Origin: Polaromonas sp. YR568
GTDB taxonomy: Bacteria > Pseudomonadota > Gammaproteobacteria > Burkholderiales > Burkholderiaceae_C
Length of the DNA: 64,000 nt
Reading direction: 5' to 3'
NCBI RefSeq assembly: GCF_900116715.1
Contig: NZ_FPBM01000002.1
Coordinates: 1 to 64,000, forward strand
The notes below the pieces were generated by a model. That model ran no database searches, was not told where the DNA came from, and saw only the letters and a program-made list of their open reading frames with translations. Every line of letters begins with the position of its first letter. Position 1 is the first letter of the stretch. Shown one piece after another: positions 1-7,687 of this stretch. Both the position numbers and the translations under genes were made by a program.

Positions 1-229
1 GCCGCTGTTTCCGCGATTTTGTTGCCTCAATTCCCAGCCATGTGGCCAGCTTCTCGGCATAGGGATCGAGCTTGCTTGAGCTGACCCGCCTTGGATACTT
101 GGGCTCGCTCTCTTCTGATCGCAGGTGCTTCTTCACTGTGTTGCGAGCCAGGCCTGTACGCCTTGAGATCTCGCGGATGGACATCTGATCTCGCAATGCC
201 CAACGTCTGATGACATTCAATGTCGCCAC
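1..229 (-). CDS. istA: IS21-family transposase IstA, N-terminal part
   Basis: Partial gene: only the first 76 or so codons are inside the window, and it continues past base 1. The protein starts with a helix-turn-helix segment (ATLNVIRRWALRDQMSIREI, then SRRTGLARNTVKKHL) characteristic of IstA, the strand-transfer transposase that acts with the ATPase IstB. I chose the GTG at 229 because AGGAG sits eight bases upstream; an in-frame GTG at 238 is possible but badly placed. The DDE catalytic core would lie outside the window, so activity cannot be judged. Confidence 0.8.
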   Translation of the reverse strand, partial: MATLNVIRRWALRDQMSIREISRRTGLARNTVKKHLRSEESEPKYPRRVSSSKLDPYAEKLATWLGIEATKSRKQR

Positions 230-344
230 GTCTATCACTCCTAATTTCCCTCCGCTTTTAAAACAAGCAGAGTAGTGCCTACGTGGGTCAGATTTGGATG
301 GAAATTACTGCGCTAACTGGATCAGATTTCGATGAAATTCAACA
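1..344 (-). mobile_element. IS21-family insertion sequence, one end only
   Basis: The element enters from outside the window and its outer end lies at about 344. Evidence is an istA-type transposase start on the minus strand plus two imperfect copies of a terminal motif, at 285-306 (GGGTCAGATTTGGATG...) and 319-340 (GGATCAGATTTCGATG...). Multiple short terminal repeats are typical of IS21 elements. Read outward-in, the end begins TGTTGAATTTCATC, which matches the TG...CA ends known in the family. The TolC-like reading frame resumes directly at 345. The exact end would need the other terminus and the target duplication, neither of which is in the window. Confidence 0.8.
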
Positions 345-838
345 GCAACACCTTCACGTCCGGCAGCATCACTTCCCCGGCCGACATCCCGGTGCGGACC
401 CGATCCAGCCAGATCGGCTTGACCTTGACGATTCCGATCTATGCCGGCGGCGGTGTGCAGGCGCGTTTGCGCGAAGCCCTGGCTTTGAAAGACAAGGCCG
501 AAGAGGACCTGGAAGCGGCGCGCCGGCAGGCGGTCGCCCAGGCACGCCAGGCATTTACCGGCGTTGTAAATGGCGGGGCACAGGTTCTGGCCCTGGCGTC
601 GGCCGTGGCGTCCAGCAAAAGCTCACTGGACGCCAACAAGATCGGCTTTCGCATTGGCACGCGCATCAACATCGATGTGCTCAATGCCGAGCAGCAGCTG
701 TATGCGGCCCAGCGCGACTGGCACAAAGCACGGGCTGAAACACTGATGCAAGGGCTGCGCCTGAAAGCCGCGAATGCGACGCTGGCCGAAGCGGATCTGA
801 ATGCCATCAACGACTTACTGGAAACCCGTCAACCATGA
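345..838 (+). pseudogene. TolC-family outer membrane factor, C-terminal remnant
   Basis: About 164 codons of a TolC/TolC-like outer membrane channel, normally 400-500 residues. Recognisable parts are the beta-strand segment with SQIGLTLTIPIYAGGG, the helical stretch VQARLREALALKDKAEEDLEAARR, and the late motif RINIDVLNAEQQLYAAQRDW, all typical of the second half of TolC proteins in type I secretion. The 5' half is replaced by the IS21 end at 344, so no signal peptide or own start remains; the ATG at 332 lies inside the insertion sequence. The stop overlaps the next start (ATGA at 835-838), so the two genes were once translationally coupled. A short protein could still be made from the IS-derived ATG, but it could not form a channel. 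Confidence 0.85.
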
Positions 839-1374
839 CAAAGCCATCTAATCCGCCGAAAGTACCTCAACCGGGGCCATTGCCTCCGGACGAACTGGCA
901 GGCCTGGCCGCGCTGGCCAAACAGCAAGCACACAAGGTGCTGGGGAAGATTCCGTTGCTTGGCCCCGTCACCTGGCTGATGCTGCAACAGGCTGCCGGCC
1001 GCCAGACCCTGCTCGGCGAGCTGGAGTGGCGTGTGATGCCGGCGCTGATACTCGACCAGGCCAAGCTGTATTTGAAAGACGACGCACCTGTGGCGTTTGC
1101 GTCCTGGGCCAGGCTCAGCGAAGAAGTGGTGCAGCGCTACCGGACTGCCCCTCATCAACTCACCCTGGCCGACTGGGCTTCGGGCGACCAGATCTGGTTG
1201 ATCGATGTGTTCACGCCGTTTGGCGGTGCGCAGGAGGTGCTCAAGGACTTGCGCGAGCAGGTGTTTGCGGGGCAGGTCGTTCACCAACTGGTGCCGGTTG
1301 GCGCGCAGGCGAAAGTGATGACATGGCCCGCGGCGGTTGAAGGCTTATCAGAGCCAAATAAGCGGCACAAATGA
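835..1374 (+). CDS. RTX toxin-activating lysine acyltransferase-like protein (HlyC family)
   Basis: 179 residues. HlyC/CyaC enzymes move an acyl chain from acyl-ACP to internal lysines of RTX toxins. Family features seen: LGPVTWLML near residues 42-50, the hydrophobic LEWRVMPALILDQAKLYL, PVAFASWARLS at 85-95, and SGDQIWLIDVFTPFGG at 117-131. The last block holds the conserved Asp (D124 here, HlyC D92). The residue lining up with HlyC His23 reads Gly55 (QQAAGRQT instead of SPLHRN), so the usual catalytic pair looks incomplete; this rests on a hand alignment against a remembered sequence. An N-terminal extension of about 35 residues, rich in Pro, is present. The gene overlaps the TolC remnant by four bases and no RTX toxin gene is visible here. 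Confidence is high for the family and low for activity. Confidence 0.75.
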   Translation: MTKPSNPPKVPQPGPLPPDELAGLAALAKQQAHKVLGKIPLLGPVTWLMLQQAAGRQTLLGELEWRVMPALILDQAKLYLKDDAPVAFASWARLSEEVVQRYRTAPHQLTLADWASGDQIWLIDVFTPFGGAQEVLKDLREQVFAGQVVHQLVPVGAQAKVMTWPAAVEGLSEPNKRHK

Positions 1375-1398
1375 AAAAGCGCCCCGAAGGGCGCTTTT
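1375..1398 (+). terminator. Bidirectional intrinsic terminator
   Basis: A perfect 10-bp stem (AAAAGCGCCC / GGGCGCTTTT) closes on the loop CGAA. It sits directly after the HlyC-like stop codon and has T-rich and A-rich flanks, so it can serve both the plus-strand gene and the minus-strand tRNA transcript. Confidence 0.85.
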
Positions 1399-1409
1399 CA
1401 TTGACTCAC

Positions 1410-1499
1410 TGGCGGAAGAGGCGGGATTCGAACCCGCGGTAGGTTTAACCCTACGCACGCTTTCCAGGCGTGTGACTTAAACCGCTCATCCACCCTTCC
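1410..1499 (-). tRNA. tRNA-Ser (anticodon GGA)
   Basis: 90 bases including an encoded CCA. The acceptor stem GGAAGGG pairs with CTCTTCC (one G-U), followed by the discriminator G and CCA. The anticodon GGA is at 1463-1465 in the loop CTGGAAA, and the T-arm carries GGTTCGAATCCC. A long variable arm (GCGTAGGGTTAAACCTACC) marks it as a class II tRNA, as expected for serine. It reads UCC and UCU codons. The plus-strand terminator at 1375-1398 lies just past its 3' end. Confidence 0.97.
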
Positions 1500-1566
1500 G
1501 CGAAGCCTTTGATTATAGCAGTGCTGCCGGCGCCTGGCGTCTCAAATTGCACCAACTACTAGCCGT

Positions 1567-1941
1567 TTAATGGACGGCGCCCAGAAACCGGTGCTTTTCC
1601 AGCTGTGCCAGGGTGACAAACTCCAGCGCCTTGGCGTGGGTGGATTCAAGAATGACGGGTGGTGCAAAGCCGGCTTCCAGCGCTTCGCGCCAGCGGTTGG
1701 CGCACAGGCACCAGCGGTCGCCCGGCTTCAGCCCTGCAAAACGATGCTCCGGCCGGGGCGTGCTCAGGTCGTTGCCGCGCGCGGCAGAAAACGCCAGAAA
1801 CTCGCCGGTGACCCGCACGCACACCAGGTGTGAGCCCAGATCCGTGGCGTCCGTGTTGCAGCAACCGTCACGAAAGTAGCCGGTCAACGGGTCGTAGGAG
1901 CAGGGCACCAGCTCGGTGCCCAGAACATTTTTTGTGCTCAT
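1567..1941 (-). CDS. DUF2237 family protein
   Basis: 124 residues, the usual size for DUF2237. The family hallmarks are present: NVLGTELVPCSYDPLTGYFRDGCC near the start, GSHLVCVRVTGEFLAFSAARGNDLSTP in the middle, and FAGLKPGDRWCLCANRW, then a variable C-terminus. Several conserved cysteines (C14, C27, C28) suggest metal or redox chemistry, but no function has been established for the family as far as I know. It stands alone, 60 bases from the stomatin gene on the same strand, so it may be read through from that transcript. Confidence 0.85.
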   Translation of the reverse strand: MSTKNVLGTELVPCSYDPLTGYFRDGCCNTDATDLGSHLVCVRVTGEFLAFSAARGNDLSTPRPEHRFAGLKPGDRWCLCANRWREALEAGFAPPVILESTHAKALEFVTLAQLEKHRFLGAVH

Positions 1942-2001
1942 GATGTCGTCTGCGGAGCGTGAAGGCCTGGTTTGGGTTGGGTTGATTGGGCTTGGCTTGA
2001 A

Positions 2002-2913
2002 TCAGGCCTTGTTGGTCTGCACCATCTTCATGGCCGAGCTGATGAGGGCGGAAACCTCAGTCATGTTGCTGGGCACGATCAGGGTGGTGGTCGCGTCGCC
2101 GGCCACGCGTGAATACGCTTCGACGGCCTTTTCGGCCACTTTCAGCTGCACGGCTTGCTCACCGCCGGGCTGGCGGATGGCGGCAGCGACGACTTCAATC
2201 GCCTTGGCGTTAGCTTCGGCAACCGCCGTGATGGCAGAGGCCTCACCCTGGGCGTTGTTGATGGCGGCCTGCTTTTCGCCTTCAGAGCGAGCGATAAAGG
2301 CCTCGCGTTCGCCAGTGGCGATGTTGATCTGCTCCTGTTTGCGGCCTTCCGAGGCGGCGATCAGCGCGCGCTTTTCACGTTCAGCGGTAATTTGCGACTG
2401 CATGGCGTGCAGGATTTCTTTCGGGGGCGTCAAATCCTTGATCTCATAGCGCAGGACTTTCACACCCCAGTTCAGGGCAGCTTCGTCAATGGCGGCAACG
2501 ACTTGCGCATTGATGATGTCGCGCTCTTCAAAGGTCTTGTCGAGCTCCAGCTTGCCGATCACTGAGCGCAGCGAGGTTTGGGCCAGTTGCGTCACGGCCA
2601 CGATGTAGTTGGATGAGCCGTAGCTGGCGCGCATCGGGTCGGTCACCTGGAAGTAAAGGATGCCGTCAACCTGCAGCTGGGTGTTGTCGCGTGTGATGCA
2701 AACCTGGCTCGGAACGTCGAGCGGGATTTCCTTCAGGCTGTGTTTGTAGGCCACACGGTCGACAAAAGGCACAAGGAAATTCAGCCCGGGGGTAAGGCTG
2801 CCGTGGTACTTGCCCAGCCGTTCGATCACCCACGCGTTTTGCTGAGGCACAACCTTGATGCTGCGCACGATAAAGATGCCGGCGACGATCAGGATGACGA
2901 TTGCGATTTCCAT
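2002..2913 (-). CDS. SPFH/Band 7 (stomatin-like) membrane protein, QmcA type
   Basis: 303 residues. One N-terminal membrane segment (IAIVILIVAGIFIV, residues 3-17) is followed by a Band 7 domain (VVPQQNAWVIERLGKYHGSL, then ITRDNTQLQVDGILYFQVTDP) and a long Ala/Glu-rich coiled coil (ALIAASEGRKQEQINIATGE), ending in a stomatin-type C-terminus. These proteins form oligomeric rings in the inner membrane and scaffold proteases or other membrane proteins; E. coli QmcA is associated with FtsH. The gene lies downstream of nfeD on the same strand with a 121-base gap, the usual stomatin/NfeD pairing. Confidence 0.9.
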   Translation of the reverse strand: MEIAIVILIVAGIFIVRSIKVVPQQNAWVIERLGKYHGSLTPGLNFLVPFVDRVAYKHSLKEIPLDVPSQVCITRDNTQLQVDGILYFQVTDPMRASYGSSNYIVAVTQLAQTSLRSVIGKLELDKTFEERDIINAQVVAAIDEAALNWGVKVLRYEIKDLTPPKEILHAMQSQITAEREKRALIAASEGRKQEQINIATGEREAFIARSEGEKQAAINNAQGEASAITAVAEANAKAIEVVAAAIRQPGGEQAVQLKVAEKAVEAYSRVAGDATTTLIVPSNMTEVSALISSAMKMVQTNKA

Positions 2914-3034
2914 GGTTTCTCCATTTATTTATGAATGATTGGTGCGTCTTTTTGAAATCTTGAAGCTTTGACGCGTCCCCTGGCCTGTACCTGATCTGAA
3001 CTTGATGAAGGTGCAGGCCGAGGCTCCCTCAAGC

Positions 3035-3463
3035 CTACAGTCTTTCAATGACCAGGCGGTTGCCCAGCATTTCCTTGATGCGGAAGTTGCCCGGGTTGCC
3101 CGGCTCAGACGGGTCCGCAGCCACGGCCGTCCAGTTGGCGCCACGGAATTTCACCGTCGCCGTACCGTCCGGGTTCCATTGAGACACCTGCACCGGCTCG
3201 CCGATGTCCAGGTTGACGTCGCGGTTTGCGTTGGCCGGCAGGGGAGCCGGGCTTTTGCTGCGCTGCCAGTGCCAGGCGGCAACCGCGCCGCCACCGACCG
3301 CCGCCGCCACCAAGATCTGGCCCACCAGCGCCAGGCCCAGGTGGGCGGCGATGGCGCCCGCCACAAAGCCCACCGCAATCATCAGCAGGTAGAAGGTCCC
3401 GGTTACCAGTTCCACCGCGACGGCCACACCGGCCAGCAGCCACCAGATAGTCGATTCACTCAT
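3035..3463 (-). CDS. NfeD-family membrane protein
   Basis: 142 residues, a short NfeD without the ClpP-like protease domain. Three or so hydrophobic segments (STIWWLLAGVAVAVELV; FYLLMIAVGFVAGAIAAHLG; QILVAAAVGGGAVAAW) are followed by a soluble OB-fold from about residue 85, with the typical sequence GEPVQVSQWNPDGTATVKFRG. NfeD proteins interact with stomatin-like partners, and here the partner gene follows on the same strand. The pair reads as one operon starting near 3470. Confidence 0.88.
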   Translation of the reverse strand: MSESTIWWLLAGVAVAVELVTGTFYLLMIAVGFVAGAIAAHLGLALVGQILVAAAVGGGAVAAWHWQRSKSPAPLPANANRDVNLDIGEPVQVSQWNPDGTATVKFRGANWTAVAADPSEPGNPGNFRIKEMLGNRLVIERL

Positions 3464-3583
3464 GCTTCCTCCTTTTGTCGGTCATCCGCTACATTTTGGG
3501 GCAATTAGACCCCAAGACAAGCGTAGCGCAACAATATGTCCTTACACTTCGCTGCTTGGAAAAAGCTTCCTCTCACCGCCCGG

Positions 3584-3638
3584 GCTCAACCTGTCTATGC
3601 CCATTGAGCGTTTCCCATGCCCTCCGACAGGTTCAGGG
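3584..3638. repeat. Interspersed inverted repeat (CCTGTC/GACAGG type), copy 1
   Basis: An inverted pair, GGCTCAACCTGTC at 3583-3595 and GACAGGTTCAGGGC at 3626-3639, shares a perfect AACCTGTC core. A second copy of the same words occurs at 21098-21159 between rbfA and truB in the opposite arrangement. It lies in the 200-base gap between nfeD and the decarboxylase gene and may form a hairpin in the decarboxylase leader. I believe such TGAGCCTGTCGAA-like repeats are common in Comamonadaceae. Confidence 0.55.
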
Positions 3639-3662
3639 CGACCTTGAACTCCAGCCCAAGCC

Positions 3663-5951
3663 ATGAAATTCCGCTTTCCCATTGTCATCATTGACGAAGA
3701 CTTCCGCTCCGAAAACACCTCCGGACTGGGTATCCGCGCGCTGGCGCAGGCCATAGAGAGCGAAGGCTTTGAGGTGCTGGGCGTCACCAGCTACGGCGAT
3801 CTGTCGCAGTTTGCCCAGCAGCAAAGCCGGGCCAGCGCCTTCATCCTGTCAATCGACGACGAAGAGTTCTCGCCGGGCCCCGATCTCGACCCCGCTGTGC
3901 TCAACCTGCGCACCTTTATCGAAGAGGTGCGCCGCAAGAATCTGGACGTGCCGATTTACGTCTACGGCGAAACCAAGACCTCGCGCCATATCCCCAACGA
4001 CATCCTGCGCGAGCTGCACGGGTTCATTCACATGTTTGAGGACACGCCCGAGTTTGTGGCGCGCCACATCCTGCGTGAAGCCAAAAGCTATCTCGAAGGC
4101 GTGCAACCGCCGTTTTTCAAGGCGCTGCTGGATTACGCCGAAGACGGCTCCTATTCCTGGCACTGCCCCGGCCATTCTGGTGGCGTGGCTTTCCTCAAGA
4201 GCCCGGTCGGTCAGATGTTTCACCAGTTTTTCGGTGAAAACATGCTGCGCGCCGACGTCTGCAACGCGGTAGAAGAACTCGGCCAGCTGCTGGACCACGA
4301 TGGCGCCATCGGCGCCAGCGAGCGAAATGCGGCGCGCATCTTCAACGCCGACCATTGCTTCTTCGTGACCAACGGCACGTCGACCAGCAACAAGATGGTG
4401 TGGCACCACACGGTGGCGCCCGGCGACGTGGTGGTGGTTGACCGCAATTGCCACAAGTCCATCCTGCACTCCATCATCATGACCGGGGCGATTCCGGTGT
4501 TTTTGAAGCCGACGCGCAACCACTTCGGCATCATCGGCCCGATTCCGCAGAGCGAATTCGAGCCGGACGCCATCCGCGCCAAGATCGATGCCAACCCGCT
4601 GCTCAAGGGTGTAGACAGCAGCAAGGTCAAGCCGCGCGTGCTGACGCTGACGCAGTCCACCTACGACGGCGTGCTCTACAACACCGAGACCATCAAAGGC
4701 ATGCTGGACGGCTACATCGACAACCTGCACTTCGATGAGGCCTGGCTGCCGCACGCCGCTTTCCACCCGTTCTACGGCGCCTACCATGCCATGGGCAAGA
4801 ATCGCGTCCGGCCGAAAAAGGCGGTTGTCTATGCCACCCAGTCCATCCACAAGCTGCTGGCCGGTATCAGCCAGGCCAGCCACGTGCTGGTGCAGGACTC
4901 GCAGGATGTGAAGCTCGACAGGCACCTCTTTAACGAGGCCTACCTGATGCACACCTCGACCTCGCCGCAGTACAGCATCATCGCCAGTTGCGATGTGGCC
5001 GCGGCCATGATGGAGCCGCCCGGCGGCACCGCGCTGGTCGAAGAAAGCATTGCCGAGTCGCTGGACTTCCGCCGCGCGATGCGCAAGATCGACGAGGAAT
5101 ACGGTGACGACTGGTGGTTCAAGGTCTGGGGGCCGGACAAGCTGGTCGAAGAGGGGATCGGCGAAGCCCAGGACTGGATCATCAAGGGTGAATCCCGCAG
5201 CGCCAAGACGGCCAAAAACGGCGCCAACAACTGGCACGGCTTCGGTCAGATGGCCACCGGCTTCAATATGCTGGACCCGATCAAGTCCACCATCGTCACG
5301 CCCGGGCTTGACCTGAACGGCAAGTTCGCCAAAACCGGCATCCCGGCCAGCATCGTGACCAAGTTCCTGGCTGAACACGGCGTGATCGTCGAAAAAACCG
5401 GCCTCTACAGCTTCTTCATCATGTTCACCATCGGCATCACCAAGGGCCGCTGGAACACGCTGCTGACGGCGCTGCAGCAGTTCAAGGACGACTACGACAA
5501 GAACCAGCCGATGTGGCGCATCCTGCCGGAGTTCTGCCAGAAGTACCCCAAGTACGAGCGCATGGGCCTGGCCGATTTGTGCCAGCACATCCATACCCTG
5601 TATGCCAAGTACGACATCGCCCGCCTGACCACCGAGGTGTATTTGAGCGACCTGGCCCCGGCCATGAAGCCCAGCGACGCCTACGCCCACATCGCCCACC
5701 GTACGACGGAGCGGGTCGAGATCGACCACCTGGAAGGCCGCATCACCGTAGGACTGGTCACGCCTTACCCACCGGGCATTCCGTTGCTGATTCCGGGCGA
5801 GGTGTTTAACAAGCGCATCGTGGACTACCTGAAGTTCTCGCGCGAATTCAATGCGCAGTGCCCGGGCTTTGAAACCGATATCCACGGCCTGGTGGAAGAG
5901 GTCGACGCCAAAGGCAAAACCCGCTACTACGCCGACTGCGTGAAGAAGTAG
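3663..5951 (+). CDS. PLP-dependent Orn/Lys/Arg decarboxylase, inducible (fold III) type
   Basis: 762 residues, close to AdiA (755) and a little longer than LdcI (713). An N-terminal wing domain of receiver-like fold (IVIIDEDFRSENTSGLGIRALAQ) covers residues 1-130, the PLP core about 150-600, and a C-terminal domain with TPYPPGIPLLIPGE follows. The PLP lysine is K397 in the motif TQSIHKLLAG. The enzyme removes CO2 from a basic amino acid, consuming a proton and giving a polyamine or its precursor. Sequence around the PLP lysine looks like both arginine and lysine decarboxylases, so I do not name the substrate. It stands alone, with no antiporter gene beside it, which argues against a classical acid-resistance pair. 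Confidence 0.88.
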   Translation: MKFRFPIVIIDEDFRSENTSGLGIRALAQAIESEGFEVLGVTSYGDLSQFAQQQSRASAFILSIDDEEFSPGPDLDPAVLNLRTFIEEVRRKNLDVPIYVYGETKTSRHIPNDILRELHGFIHMFEDTPEFVARHILREAKSYLEGVQPPFFKALLDYAEDGSYSWHCPGHSGGVAFLKSPVGQMFHQFFGENMLRADVCNAVEELGQLLDHDGAIGASERNAARIFNADHCFFVTNGTSTSNKMVWHHTVAPGDVVVVDRNCHKSILHSIIMTGAIPVFLKPTRNHFGIIGPIPQSEFEPDAIRAKIDANPLLKGVDSSKVKPRVLTLTQSTYDGVLYNTETIKGMLDGYIDNLHFDEAWLPHAAFHPFYGAYHAMGKNRVRPKKAVVYATQSIHKLLAGISQASHVLVQDSQDVKLDRHLFNEAYLMHTSTSPQYSIIASCDVAAAMMEPPGGTALVEESIAESLDFRRAMRKIDEEYGDDWWFKVWGPDKLVEEGIGEAQDWIIKGESRSAKTAKNGANNWHGFGQMATGFNMLDPIKSTIVTPGLDLNGKFAKTGIPASIVTKFLAEHGVIVEKTGLYSFFIMFTIGITKGRWNTLLTALQQFKDDYDKNQPMWRILPEFCQKYPKYERMGLADLCQHIHTLYAKYDIARLTTEVYLSDLAPAMKPSDAYAHIAHRTTERVEIDHLEGRITVGLVTPYPPGIPLLIPGEVFNKRIVDYLKFSREFNAQCPGFETDIHGLVEEVDAKGKTRYYADCVKK

Positions 5952-6008
5952 CGCGGTGGGTTGAGCAGACCGGAGGCTGCGCTCAGCCGTAGCGGCAAAA
6001 AACACTTG

Positions 6009-6034
6009 GCCGGCGCTGATGTGCCGGCTTTTTT
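6009..6034 (+). terminator. Intrinsic terminator after the decarboxylase gene
   Basis: Six-base stem GCCGGC / GCCGGC with an eight-base loop, followed by six T residues (6029-6034). It ends the decarboxylase transcript before the convergent ligase gene. Confidence 0.8.
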
Positions 6035-6085
6035 CTGGGCGCCTAACCCCGGGAGCTTGATTCCGGAGGGCTTGATTCGGGGCAG

Positions 6086-7054
6086 TTAAAGCGCTGCTTC
6101 TTCCTGCGTCCGCATAAAACTCGCAAAGCGCGGAATCCCGCTGTCGTTCAACCCCCGAAAACGGTAGGTAACGGTGCTGCCGACGGGTGGCGGATTGCGG
6201 CGCTGCTCATCGCTCAGGCCCGTGCCCAGCTTGAAGCGTTGGGCCGCCTTGCCATCCTGGCCCGGCATTTCTACCAGCAGGGCGCCCACCAGGCCGGCGT
6301 ATTTGCCTTTGCCCGGAATGTGCCCAACCACGCGGGCCTCGGTGTCTTCATGGGTTTTGAGTTTGAGCAGGTCGTCATTACGGCCGCTTTTGTAGAGCGA
6401 AGCGCCGCGGTGCAGCATCAGCCCTTCGCCACCACTTTTGACGGTCCTGGTCAGCAGCGCCTGAAGGGCGGGGTGGTTGGGCACTTTGGATTGCGCCACA
6501 GCTTGCACCCAGGGCTGGTCGATACGGCTCACGACGCCGCCCAGGGCCGGCACCCGGTCGCTGAAGCGGCCGCTTTGTGCGGGCAAGTCAAATACCATGT
6601 AGCGCATGCCCCGCCAGGCGGCGTCATCCGGTTTTTGCTGGCGTACCGTCGAGACGGCCCTGGCAAATTGGCCGCGGCCAGCCCACAGCTCTCCGTCCAT
6701 GGGCACTTTGGGCCAGCCCGCAGTGAACCAGGCGGGGGCGGCAATGCGCTCGCCGCCCCGGGTCAGCAGCTTTTCGCCGTCCCAGTAGCCGCGTACGCCG
6801 TCGTACTTTTCGCTCACCCAGTAGTCGGGTGGGGAAATGCCCGGGTGATAGCTTTTGGCCAGCATCAACGGCGGGGCGCCCGGCGTGGAAAGCACCGCAG
6901 CGGGGACTGCTCCAGACGCGGCAGAGATTAAGGGCGAGGCCGGTGTGACAAGGCCTGCGGCTGCCAACAGCAGATGCAGGGCTGTGAGGCGAAAAAGCGC
7001 CGTGGGGGCAGCAATGAGGGCAGCCGAAGCTTGCAGCTGGGACTGGTTTTTCAT
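6086..7054 (-). CDS. ATP-dependent DNA ligase, small secreted type (LigE-like)
   Basis: 322 residues. The adenylation domain contains the KxDG motif (SEKYDGVRGYW, adenylated Lys), DGELWAGRG, and GGEGLMLHRG, followed by a compact OB-fold with GLVGALLVEMPG and FKLGTGLSDEQR. There is no DNA-binding extension. I chose the ATG at 7054; the frame is open further upstream but that stretch carries no family sequence. From this start the first 45 residues form a hydrophobic signal-like region (LHLLLAAAGLVTPASP), which fits the periplasmic Lig E class, proposed to repair DNA taken up or present outside the cytoplasm. The gene is preceded by a perfect LexA-type box at 7106-7121, so SOS control is likely. 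Confidence 0.85.
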   Translation of the reverse strand: MKNQSQLQASAALIAAPTALFRLTALHLLLAAAGLVTPASPLISAASGAVPAAVLSTPGAPPLMLAKSYHPGISPPDYWVSEKYDGVRGYWDGEKLLTRGGERIAAPAWFTAGWPKVPMDGELWAGRGQFARAVSTVRQQKPDDAAWRGMRYMVFDLPAQSGRFSDRVPALGGVVSRIDQPWVQAVAQSKVPNHPALQALLTRTVKSGGEGLMLHRGASLYKSGRNDDLLKLKTHEDTEARVVGHIPGKGKYAGLVGALLVEMPGQDGKAAQRFKLGTGLSDEQRRNPPPVGSTVTYRFRGLNDSGIPRFASFMRTQEEAAL

Positions 7055-7105
7055 GGGTACTTGGTTTGGCTGGCTTCGATTTATCGGACCTGGATTGACT
7101 TTTTG

Positions 7106-7121
7106 CTGTATGAATATACAG
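7106..7121. promoter_or_regulatory. LexA-type SOS box
   Basis: CTGTATGAATATACAG is an exact CTGT-N8-ACAG palindrome, the LexA operator consensus of beta- and gammaproteobacteria. It lies 52 bases upstream of the ligase start (7054, minus strand) and 153 bases upstream of the GFA gene (7274, plus strand). On the minus strand a TTGCAA/TAGACT pair with 17-base spacing is immediately upstream, so a bound repressor would cover the -10. On the plus strand TTGACT (7095-7100) and TACAGT (7117-7122) also flank it. Either or both genes could be under its control. Confidence 0.75.
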
Positions 7122-7273
7122 TCTATATTTGAGCGTGCAGAGTTGCAAGCGACTCCGCGCCATCGGTTGTTTATCGGTAGGCCTTCTCTGCTTCTCTCCT
7201 CGGCCGCTGGTGTGCAACCGCACCCTCCACCCCACAATTTCGGTCACCAGATGACCACGAAAGGAATCCAGCC

Positions 7274-7624
7274 ATGACGACCCAGCAAGGAAGCTGCCAC
7301 TGCGGAAAAATCGCTTTTGAAGTGGAAGGCCAGCCAGAAAGCGTGCTCGCATGCAATTGCTCCATGTGCCTGCGCAAAGGCGCGCTCCACTGGTTTGTGC
7401 CCCGCGACAAACTCCGGCTGCTGACGCCGGAGGAAAACGCCAGCACCTACCTGTTCAACAAGCACGCCATCCACCACCGGTTTTGTCCGACTTGCGGCAT
7501 TCACCCTTATGGCGAAGGCACAGACCCGAGCGGCAAGGGTATGGCTGCCATCAATGTGCGCTGCCTGGAGGGCGTTGACCTCGCCGCCATTCCTGTTGAG
7601 CAATTCAACGGGCGGGCTTACTAG
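7274..7624 (+). CDS. GFA/CENP-V domain zinc protein
   Basis: 116 residues, a complete GFA domain. Zinc ligands appear as CHCGKIAF (residues 8-15), ACNCSMCLRKG (26-36) and RFCPTCGIHPYG (70-81). The family is named after a glutathione-dependent formaldehyde-activating enzyme, but most members have unproven functions. AGGAA lies about nine bases before the ATG. The gene is divergent from the ligase and shares its LexA-box intergenic region. It is followed by a GNAT gene after 63 bases. Confidence 0.88.
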   Translation: MTTQQGSCHCGKIAFEVEGQPESVLACNCSMCLRKGALHWFVPRDKLRLLTPEENASTYLFNKHAIHHRFCPTCGIHPYGEGTDPSGKGMAAINVRCLEGVDLAAIPVEQFNGRAY

Positions 7625-7687
7625 TCTCGAACAGCCCCCGACGGTTTCCCAGGGGTCAAATGTGTAACCCATTGCGTCAATAATCTG

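Noticed and set aside
3849..6005. Long open frame (718 codons) antisense to the decarboxylase gene
   Set aside because: It mirrors the codon bias of a high-GC gene on the other strand, has no recognisable protein features and lacks an RBS.
6855..7277. Reading frame overlapping the ligase gene start and the LexA region on the plus strand
   Set aside because: It runs antisense to the ligase signal region, has no motif and stops just inside the GFA gene start.
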